DNA of 15,436 nucleotides from the NCBI GenBank assembly GCA_910587295.1, contig CAJULP010000062.1, positions 1 to 15,436 of the forward strand, written 5' to 3'. Shown in pieces: positions 1-5,781 of this stretch; the first letter of the stretch is position 1, and each line of letters opens with the position of its first letter. The position numbers and the translations under genes are program-made. The notes beneath the pieces are model-generated. The model was not told the DNA's origin. It saw only the letters and a program-made list of their open reading frames with translations, and did no database searches. Origin of the DNA: an uncultured Lachnospiraceae bacterium. GTDB taxonomy: Bacteria > Bacillota > Clostridia > Lachnospirales > Lachnospiraceae.

Positions 1-10
1 CTAAATGCCA

Positions 11-96
11 GAAGGGAAGAAAATAAAAGTCTACGTCGCCACGCTTGATAATACGTTCGCGAAATGGCTCCTTAAGATTTTTATTTTCTTCCCTTC
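11..96. repeat. Left hairpin module of the palindromic element
   Basis: The outer stem pairs 11-28 with 79-96 without mismatch and continues as U30-C31-U32 with A75-G76-A77. Inside, GCCA at 38-41 can pair with TGGC at 65-68, and CGC at 42-44 with GCG at 59-61, leaving a variable loop around 45-58. The T-run lies next to the loop side of the stem rather than after it, so this does not look like an intrinsic terminator. Confidence 0.8.
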
Positions 97-270
97 GAGT
101 TTTTGGCTAACGTTAATCCAACGAAACATTCAACTAAATGCGAAGCCACTACTTAGCTGGCTGCCACTAATAGTGCCATTTACGCCACATTGCGTCAAAT
201 AGCCAGCTACGTAGTGGGTAGAAATCTAGTCGAGCGGCCAGTTGAGATTACATGAGCCAATAACCCAGCT

Positions 271-353
271 GGGATGAGGGATAAAAATCTTAAGGAGCCA
301 TTTCGCGAGCGCTTTATCCTAGCGTGGCGACGTAGACTTTTATCCCTCATCCC
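271..353. repeat. Right hairpin module, inverted relative to the left one
   Basis: The outer stem pairs 271-286 with 338-353 perfectly and resumes after one mismatch as 288-290 with 334-336. GCCA at 297-300 pairs with TGGC at 325-328. Its core is the reverse complement of the left module's core, so the two modules could also pair with each other over a long range. The outer arm sequence differs from the left module by several bases and a length change. Confidence 0.8.
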
Positions 354-398
354 GGCGGTATTATTTACCAAGTACCTCAACTAAACGGAAATTTAGGG

Positions 399-427
399 TT
401 GACAGTCTTCCGCTTATATGCTATTTT
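399..427 (+). promoter_or_regulatory. Promoter of the rplJ-rplL unit
   Basis: A consensus -35 TTGACA (399-404) is followed after 17 bp by a TATTTT -10 (422-427) with an extended TG at 419-420. Transcription would begin near 434, giving a leader of about 200 nt before rplJ. The promoter sits 46 bp beyond the right hairpin module, so the palindromic element lies immediately upstream of it. Confidence 0.8.
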
Positions 428-433
428 AATAGA

Positions 434-586
434 GGTCATATGACCATGCCGAAGACCGTAGGTGCCAGATGTGGCGGACAGCCGCACGGCGTAAGGAGAA
501 AACGCCTACCGAGGAAAAGAGTTTATCAATTATGATTATGAAGCCTTTCTGTCTTTAGGTATGTCTATGGAAGAAAGGTTTTTTAT
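434..586 (+). ncRNA. Ribosomal protein L10 leader with attenuator hairpin
   Basis: The segment 447-515 has the layout I recognise from the L10 leader family: a GAAGAC-GTAGGTGC strand (451-465), a GC-rich internal hairpin around 472-490, and a returning CCTACCGAGG strand (505-514). GTAGG at 458-462 pairs with CCTAC at 505-509. In this family L10, alone or with L12, binds the leader to repress its own operon. Downstream, CCTTTCT (544-550) pairs with AGAAAGG (572-578) and runs into T-rich sequence (579-586), which fits a Rho-independent attenuator. The family match is by eye; a covariance-model search was not possible here. Confidence 0.8.
544..586 (+). terminator. Attenuator-like terminator in the rplJ leader
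   Basis: A 7-bp stem (544-550 with 572-578), extendable by three weaker pairs, is followed by TTTTTTTATTTC. Its place between the L10-binding leader and the rplJ ribosome-binding site suggests conditional termination. Confidence 0.65.
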
Positions 587-625
587 TTCTTTTTAATAGA
601 AACTCCTTTCGGCAAAACAATCTAT

Positions 626-633
626 AAGGAGGT
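626..633 (+). promoter_or_regulatory. rplJ ribosome-binding site, possibly sequestered
   Basis: AAGGAGGT lies 7 nt before the GTG start of rplJ. CTCCTT at 603-608 is perfectly complementary to AAGGAG at 626-631, so a 6-bp hairpin with a 17-nt loop could hide the site. The complementarity is seen; a regulatory role is inference. Confidence 0.6.
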
Positions 634-640
634 AAAAAAA

Positions 641-1183
641 GTGGCTAAAGTCGAATTGAAACAACCGGTCGTTGAAGAAATTTCCGCAAGCATTAAGGAT
701 GCGCAGTCTGTTGTTCTTGTTGATTACCGCGGGCTTACGGTAGAACAGGATACCAATCTTCGTAAGCAGCTCCGTGAAGCCGGCGTTACTTACAAGGTTT
801 ACAAGAACACAATGATGAACTTTGCATTTAAGGGAACTGATTGTGAGAGCCTTGCGCCTTACCTGGAAGGACCCAGCGCTATGGCGGTTTCTACAACCGA
901 TGCGACAGCGCCTGCAAGGATTCTTTGCAAATTTGCAAAGGATGCGCCTAAGCTGGAGGTTAAAGGCGGTGTTGTTGAAGGGATTGCTTATGATGCGGCA
1001 GGCATTGAAAACATTGCCAAGATTCCGTCAAGGGAAGAACTGCTCTCCAGATTACTTGGAAGTATGCAGTCACCTGTTGCAAACTTTGCACGAGTAATAA
1101 ACCAGATTGCGGAAAAAGGCGGCGCAGGCGCATGTGAAGCTAAAGAAGCACCCGCACAGGAAGCTGCTCCTGCAGCAGAGTAA
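641..1183 (+). CDS. rplJ: 50S ribosomal protein L10
   Basis: L10 anchors the flexible L7/L12 dimers to 23S rRNA at the base of the ribosomal stalk, where GTP-dependent factors dock. The 180-residue product has the family layout: an N-terminal globular RNA-binding domain with VVLVDYRGLTVEQ (about residues 24-36), then KVYKNTMMNFA (about 52-62), EGPSAMAV (about 76-83), and a C-terminal helix (about 132-158) that binds L7/L12 dimers. The last 20 or so residues are a low-complexity Ala/Glu/Pro tail that makes it slightly longer than many L10 proteins. The GTG start is chosen because AAGGAGGT lies 7 nt upstream and the protein begins MAKVE as expected. It is followed by rplL after 66 nt and is probably autoregulated through the L10 leader. 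Confidence 0.97.
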   Translation: MAKVELKQPVVEEISASIKDAQSVVLVDYRGLTVEQDTNLRKQLREAGVTYKVYKNTMMNFAFKGTDCESLAPYLEGPSAMAVSTTDATAPARILCKFAKDAPKLEVKGGVVEGIAYDAAGIENIAKIPSREELLSRLLGSMQSPVANFARVINQIAEKGGAGACEAKEAPAQEAAPAAE

Positions 1184-1199
1184 CCATCTTGAAGGATGG
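1184..1199 (+). other. Small hairpin between rplJ and rplL
   Basis: CCATCT (1184-1189) can pair with GGATGG (1194-1199) around a TGAA tetraloop directly after the rplJ stop. There is no T-run, so it is not a terminator. It might affect mRNA stability or coupling between the two genes. Confidence 0.35.
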
Positions 1200-1249
1200 A
1201 TAGAAACAGTAAATAATCAGAAACATCAAATATTATGGAGGAAATCAAA

Positions 1250-1627
1250 ATGGCAAAATTATCCACACAGGAATTTATCGACGCTATCAAAGAGTTGACC
1301 GTATTAGAATTAAATGATCTTGTAAAAGCTTGCGAAGAAGAGTTTGGCGTTTCCGCAGCAGCAGGCGTTGTAGTTGCGGCACCGGGCGCAGACGCTGGCG
1401 CAGCAGTTGAAGAAAAGACAGAGTTTGACGTAGAACTTACAGAAGTAGGCCCTAACAAGGTTAAGGTTATCAAGGTTGTACGTGAAGCAACCGGCCTTGG
1501 TCTGAAGGAAGCTAAGGATTTGGTAGACGCTGCTCCTAAGATGGTTAAGGAAGCTGCTTCTAAGGAAGAAGCTGATGACCTTAAGGCTAAACTTGAGGCA
1601 GAAGGCGCTAAGGTTACATTGAAGTAA
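1250..1627 (+). CDS. rplL: 50S ribosomal protein L7/L12
   Basis: L7/L12 forms the mobile stalk dimers that recruit and stimulate EF-Tu, EF-G and initiation factors. The 125-residue protein shows the usual three parts: an N-terminal dimerisation and L10-binding region (about 1-35), an Ala/Gly-rich hinge (about 36-55), and a compact C-terminal domain. The C-terminal domain carries the family signature EKTEFDVELTEVG, then KVIKVVREATGLGLKEAKDLV, which binds factors. An in-frame ATG at 1235 was not used as the start: it overlaps the GGAGG at 1237-1241, whereas ATG 1250 lies 8 nt after that site and gives the canonical MAKLS start. It shares the rplJ promoter and ends at a terminator. Confidence 0.97.
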   Translation: MAKLSTQEFIDAIKELTVLELNDLVKACEEEFGVSAAAGVVVAAPGADAGAAVEEKTEFDVELTEVGPNKVKVIKVVREATGLGLKEAKDLVDAAPKMVKEAASKEEADDLKAKLEAEGAKVTLK

Positions 1628-1647
1628 TCAATTAGTCTGAAAAGCTT

Positions 1648-1686
1648 AAGGCTGTGGGCTGGCTCGTTCCGGTCCACAGCTTTTTT
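1648..1686 (+). terminator. Rho-independent terminator after rplL
   Basis: GCTGTGG (1651-1657) pairs with CCACAGC (1674-1680), extended at the base by A-T pairs and inside by CTGG/CCGG, and is followed by TTTTTT (1681-1686). It would separate rplJL from rpoBC, perhaps only partly, so that ribosomal stalk mRNA exceeds polymerase mRNA. Confidence 0.8.
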
Positions 1687-1690
1687 CAGC

Positions 1691-1749
1691 AATTCAGCCG
1701 AAACGTTTCTTTGGCGGGGCGCTGGCTGAAGACACGCTTCGGTTGAATT
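1691..1749 (+). repeat. Inverted repeat upstream of the rpoB promoter
   Basis: AATTCAGCCGAA (1691-1702) is complementary to TTCGGTTGAATT (1738-1749) with a single G-T wobble, giving a 12-bp stem around a 35-nt loop. No T-run follows. It lies between the rplL terminator and the rpoB promoter. Confidence 0.6.
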
Positions 1750-1760
1750 ATTACTTTTGG

Positions 1761-1780
1761 CTATACAAGGCTATACAAGG
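1761..1780 (+). repeat. Perfect 10-bp tandem duplication
   Basis: CTATACAAGG occurs twice in direct tandem (1761-1770 and 1771-1780), 10 bp before the -35 of the rpoB promoter. A one-turn spacing on the same DNA face could suit a protein-binding site, but a simple slippage duplication is as likely. Confidence 0.7.
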
Positions 1781-1790
1781 AAATTTTTGG

Positions 1791-1819
1791 TTGACTTGTA
1801 TTTGAATTTGTGATAAACT
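1791..1819 (+). promoter_or_regulatory. Promoter of rpoB-rpoC
   Basis: TTGACT (1791-1796), a 17-bp spacer, and TAAACT (1814-1819) with an extended TG at 1811-1812. Transcription would start near 1826, about 55 nt before rpoB. This gives rpoBC a source of transcription separate from rplJL. Confidence 0.65.
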
Positions 1820-1880
1820 GGACAGTGCATTATTTTGGTGTAGTATGCATAATTAATCATAAGAACGGGGTGAATAGTCA

Positions 1881-4800
1881 ATGGAAAAGAACAGAATACG
1901 TCCCATTGCCGCAGGCAAAAACGTGCGTATGAGTTATTCGCGACAGAAAGAAGTTCTGGAAATGCCGAACCTGATCGAAGTGCAGAAGGATTCCTACAAG
2001 TGGTTTCTTGAGGAAGGCCTGAAAGAAGTGTTCGATGATATTTCCCCAATTGCGGACTATAGCGGGCATTTGAGCCTGGAGTTCGTGGATTTTGAGCTGT
2101 GCGAAGACGACGTAAAATATTCTATTGAGAAATGCAAAGAGAGGGATGCGACCTATGCAGCTCCCTTAAAGGTTAAAGTACGCCTTTATAATAAGGAAAA
2201 AGAGGAAATCAGCGAGCATGAAATATTTATGGGCGACCTTCCGCTTATGACGGAAACAGGTACGTTCGTGATCAATGGCGCTGAACGAGTTATCGTAAGC
2301 CAGTTGGTACGTTCTCCCGGCATTTATTATGCAATCAGCCATGATAAGATAGGAAAAAGGCTGTTCTCTTCAACCGTGATCCCGAACCGTGGAGCATGGC
2401 TTGAATATGAGACGGATTCCAATGATATTTTTTATGTGCGTGTTGACCGGACCAGAAAAGTTCCCGTTACTGTTCTGATCAGGGCACTTGGTGTAGGTAC
2501 TTCGGATGAAATCCGGGAGTTATTTGGTGATGAACCTAAAATAGAGGCAAGCTTGGCGAAAGACGTTTCTACTAATTATCAGGAAGGTCTTTTAGAGTTA
2601 TATAAGAAGATCCGTCCCGGGGAGCCTTTAAGCGTTGAAAGTGCGGAAAGCCTGATCAATGCTATGTTCTTTGATCCCAGAAGATATGATCTGGCTAAAG
2701 TCGGCAGATATAAATTCAACAAGAAACTGGCATTCCGGAACAGGATCAGACACCATATCCTGGCTGAGGATGTAGTGGATACCAGCACAGGTGAGGTTCT
2801 TGCGTCGGCAGGGACCAGGGTGGATGCCGCTCTTGCGGATGAGATTCAGAACGCGGCCATTCCTTATGTATATTTGCAGACAGAAGAACGAAATGTCAAG
2901 GTACTCTCCAATATGATGGTGGACATCAGGCATTTCGTGGACTGTAACCCTAAGGAACTGGGGATTACGGAGCTGGTATATTATCCGGTGCTCACCCAGA
3001 TCTTGGAGGAGTTTGGGGAGGACCCGGAAGGGTTAGCTGATGCTATCAAGAAAAATGTACATGAATTGATCCCGAAACATGTAACGAAGGAAGATATCCT
3101 TGCTTCCATGAATTATAATATCCATTTGGAATATGGTATCGGCAATGATGACGATATTGACCATTTGGGCAACAGACGTATCCGTTCCGTAGGTGAGCTG
3201 TTGCAGAATCAGTACAGAATCGGTCTTTCCAGGCTGGAAAGAGTGGTTCGTGAAAGGATGACCACCCACGATGCGGAGGAGATTTCACCGCAGATTTTGA
3301 TCAATATTAAGCCTGTGCAGGCGGCTGTGAAGGAGTTTTTTGGTTCTTCCCAGCTTTCCCAGTTTATGGATCAGAATAACCCGTTGGGTGAGCTCACCCA
3401 TAAGAGACGTTTATCCGCTTTAGGTCCGGGTGGTCTTTCCAGGGATCGTGCCGGTTTTGAGGTCCGCGACGTGCATTATTCCCACTATGGAAGGATGTGC
3501 CCGATCGAGACGCCTGAAGGTCCGAACATCGGCCTTATCAACTCTCTTGCATCCTATGCAAGGATTAATGAGTACGGTTTTGTGGAAGCGCCTTACCGTG
3601 AAATTGACAAGTCTGACCCCGCAAATCCCAGGGTGACAGACAAGGTTGTATATATGACTGCGGACGAGGAAGATAATTTCCATGTGGCGCAGGCAAACGA
3701 GGCTTTGGACGCAGAAGGGCATTTTGTCAGGAACAGTGTGTCCGGCCGTTATAAAGAAGAAACTTCGGAATACCCTAAGGCGCTGTTTGATTACATGGAC
3801 GTGTCGCCGAAGATGGTGTTCTCCGTGGCGACTGCTTTGATTCCCTTCCTTGAAAATGACGATGCAAACCGTGCGTTGATGGGGTCTAACATGCAGCGGC
3901 AGGCTGTGCCCCTCCTTACCACGGAAGCGCCGGCTGTAGGAACTGGTATGGAACCGAAGGCGGCAGTGGACTCCGGTGTCTGTGTGGTTGCAAAGAAAGC
4001 GGGAACGATCGACTTTGTATCGGCTAAGGTGATCCGCATGACTTGTGACGACGGGGAAAAGATGGAGTACCGCCTTACCAAGTTTGCCAGGAGCAACCAG
4101 TCTAACTGTTACAACCAAAAGCCCATCGTATGCAAGGGGGATCATGTCCTGCAGGGGCAGGTGATTGCTGACGGTCCTTCCACTGCGGAAGGTGAGCTTG
4201 CACTTGGCAAGAACCCTTTGATCGGGTTTATGACCTGGGAAGGCTATAACTATGAGGACGCCGTCCTTTTAAGCGAAAGGCTGGTGCAGGAAGATGTTTA
4301 TACTTCCGTCCATATTGAAGAGTATGAGGCGGAGGCTAGAGATACCAAATTAGGACCTGAAGAAATTACCAGGGATGTTCCCGGCGTTGGTGATGACGCA
4401 TTGAAGGATCTGGATGAGAGAGGTATCATCCGAATCGGTGCCGAGGTCCGCGCAGGAGATATCTTAGTAGGAAAGGTAACTCCTAAGGGAGAAACGGAAC
4501 TGACGGCGGAAGAGCGGCTTTTGCGTGCGATTTTCGGTGAAAAAGCAAGGGAAGTAAGAGACACTTCCTTAAAAGTTCCTCATGGTGAGTACGGTATTAT
4601 CGTGGATGCCAAAGTATTTACGAGGGAAAATGGCGATGAGCTTTCACCCGGCGTGAACCAGGCAGTGCGTATTTATATTGCCCAGAAGAGAAAAATCTCC
4701 GTAGGTGATAAGATGGCGGGCCGCCATGGAAATAAGGGTGTGGTTTCCCGTGTGCTCCCGGTGGAGGATATGCCATATCTTCCCAACGGACGTCCTCTTG

Positions 4801-5747
4801 ATATCGTATTGAACCCGCTTGGCGTGCCTTCCCGTATGAATATCGGACAGGTACTGGAAATCCATCTTTCCCTGGCGGCAAAGGCTCTTGGCTTTAATGT
4901 GGCTACGCCGGTGTTTGATGGTGCCAATGAAAATGATATCATGGATACCTTAGATCTCGCCAATGATTATGTAAATCTGTCATGGAAGGACTTTGAAGCG
5001 AAGCATAAGGAAGAACTGCTTCCGGAAGTAATAGATTATTTATATGAAAACCGTGGACACAGAGAGCTTTGGAAGGGCGTTCCGATATCCAGGGATGGAA
5101 AGGTAAGGCTCCGTGACGGGCGTACCGGCGAATATTTTGACAGCCCGGTAACCATTGGCCATATGCATTACCTGAAGCTCCACCATCTGGTTGATGATAA
5201 GATCCATGCCCGTTCCACCGGCCCTTACTCACTGGTGACACAGCAGCCTTTAGGCGGTAAGGCACAGTTCGGGGGGCAGCGTTTCGGGGAAATGGAAGTT
5301 TGGGCTTTGGAGGCATACGGTGCGTCCTATACTTTGCAGGAAATTCTGACCGTGAAGTCGGATGATGTGGTGGGCCGTGTGAAGACCTACGAGGCGATTA
5401 TCAAAGGGGATAATATACCGGAACCCGGTATTCCCGAGTCCTTTAAGGTATTGTTGAAAGAATTACAGTCTTTAGGTCTTGATGTAAGGGTGCTCCGTGA
5501 TGATAACACAGAAGTCGAGATTATGGAAACCATTGATTACGGTGATACTGATTATCGTTATGAGATGGAAGGCGATGATAAGAATTATGATTATGACAAG
5601 GGTTCTTTCTCCTCTATGGGATATCAGCATCAGGAATTTGACGAGGACAGCGGTGAACTTGTAAGCAGTGAGGATGAAGACGAATCGGAAGAATTTCTGG
5701 ATGATGAATTTGATGAGATAGAAGAATCCGATGCATTTGATGAGTAA
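1881..5747 (+). CDS. rpoB: DNA-directed RNA polymerase subunit beta
   Basis: RpoB is one half of the catalytic pincer of RNA polymerase. The 1288-residue product carries the expected series: N-terminal protrusion and lobe; the rifampicin pocket, beginning GSSQLSQFMDQNN at residue 488; GRMCPIETPEGPNIGLI (about 534-550); KISVGDKMAGRHGNKG ending near residue 953; and the C-terminal clamp region with GGKAQFGGQRFGEMEVWALE. Resistance-associated positions are wild type (D497, H507, S512, matching E. coli D516, H526, S531), so rifampicin sensitivity is predicted. After about residue 1205 comes an acidic, Tyr-rich tail of some 80 residues, absent from E. coli RpoB. ATG 1881 follows a modest GGGGTG (1867-1872) and starts a normal N-terminus. 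rpoC follows after 34 nt. Confidence 0.98.
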   Translation: MEKNRIRPIAAGKNVRMSYSRQKEVLEMPNLIEVQKDSYKWFLEEGLKEVFDDISPIADYSGHLSLEFVDFELCEDDVKYSIEKCKERDATYAAPLKVKVRLYNKEKEEISEHEIFMGDLPLMTETGTFVINGAERVIVSQLVRSPGIYYAISHDKIGKRLFSSTVIPNRGAWLEYETDSNDIFYVRVDRTRKVPVTVLIRALGVGTSDEIRELFGDEPKIEASLAKDVSTNYQEGLLELYKKIRPGEPLSVESAESLINAMFFDPRRYDLAKVGRYKFNKKLAFRNRIRHHILAEDVVDTSTGEVLASAGTRVDAALADEIQNAAIPYVYLQTEERNVKVLSNMMVDIRHFVDCNPKELGITELVYYPVLTQILEEFGEDPEGLADAIKKNVHELIPKHVTKEDILASMNYNIHLEYGIGNDDDIDHLGNRRIRSVGELLQNQYRIGLSRLERVVRERMTTHDAEEISPQILINIKPVQAAVKEFFGSSQLSQFMDQNNPLGELTHKRRLSALGPGGLSRDRAGFEVRDVHYSHYGRMCPIETPEGPNIGLINSLASYARINEYGFVEAPYREIDKSDPANPRVTDKVVYMTADEEDNFHVAQANEALDAEGHFVRNSVSGRYKEETSEYPKALFDYMDVSPKMVFSVATALIPFLENDDANRALMGSNMQRQAVPLLTTEAPAVGTGMEPKAAVDSGVCVVAKKAGTIDFVSAKVIRMTCDDGEKMEYRLTKFARSNQSNCYNQKPIVCKGDHVLQGQVIADGPSTAEGELALGKNPLIGFMTWEGYNYEDAVLLSERLVQEDVYTSVHIEEYEAEARDTKLGPEEITRDVPGVGDDALKDLDERGIIRIGAEVRAGDILVGKVTPKGETELTAEERLLRAIFGEKAREVRDTSLKVPHGEYGIIVDAKVFTRENGDELSPGVNQAVRIYIAQKRKISVGDKMAGRHGNKGVVSRVLPVEDMPYLPNGRPLDIVLNPLGVPSRMNIGQVLEIHLSLAAKALGFNVATPVFDGANENDIMDTLDLANDYVNLSWKDFEAKHKEELLPEVIDYLYENRGHRELWKGVPISRDGKVRLRDGRTGEYFDSPVTIGHMHYLKLHHLVDDKIHARSTGPYSLVTQQPLGGKAQFGGQRFGEMEVWALEAYGASYTLQEILTVKSDDVVGRVKTYEAIIKGDNIPEPGIPESFKVLLKELQSLGLDVRVLRDDNTEVEIMETIDYGDTDYRYEMEGDDKNYDYDKGSFSSMGYQHQEFDEDSGELVSSEDEDESEEFLDDEFDEIEESDAFDE

Positions 5748-5781
5748 ACAGCCCAGACTTTGAAAGGAGCAGGATATAGCG

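Larger units (their letters stand above)
11..353. repeat. Nested palindromic element flanked by two inverted hairpin modules
   Basis: No convincing gene is seen here, but nearly every base can be paired. A left module (11-96) has an 18-bp perfect outer stem (11-28 with 79-96). A right module (271-353) has a 16-bp perfect outer stem (271-286 with 338-353). The two modules are inverted copies: 23-46 and 56-83 match the reverse complement of the right module almost exactly, while outer arms and loop differ. Between them lie a stem 103-108/255-260 continuing as 114-118/246-250 and 119-122/241-244, a stem 146-152/211-217 continuing as 154-162/201-209, and two inner hairpins (165-168/172-175 and 178-185/192-200). 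It may be a MITE-like non-autonomous mobile element with hairpin ends, or a structured RNA. The palindromes are seen; the identity is inference. The left end may extend beyond the window. Confidence 0.8.

Noticed and set aside
5..202. 65-residue open frame in the palindromic element
   Set aside because: It has no ribosome-binding site and no recognisable domain, and it runs through the stems of the inverted repeats, so its composition follows the palindrome.
146..217. tRNA-like cloverleaf in the palindromic element
   Set aside because: There is a closing stem with two inner hairpins, but no T-loop or anticodon-loop consensus, and the stem has 16 rather than 7 pairs.
1235..1249. Upstream ATG as the rplL start
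   Set aside because: The ATG overlaps the GGAGG ribosome-binding site that serves ATG 1250, and the longer form would add five residues not typical of L7/L12.
988..1692. 234-residue antisense open frame over rplJ and rplL
   Set aside because: It mirrors the Ala- and Lys-rich coding of the two ribosomal genes, crosses their terminator and has no homology I recognise.
3342..3430. Rifampicin-resistance mutation in rpoB
   Set aside because: All the commonly altered positions in the pocket carry wild-type residues.
3420..4145. 241-residue antisense open frame in rpoB
   Set aside because: It lies wholly inside a certain gene, has no ribosome-binding site or promoter, and its residue mix fits a shadow frame.
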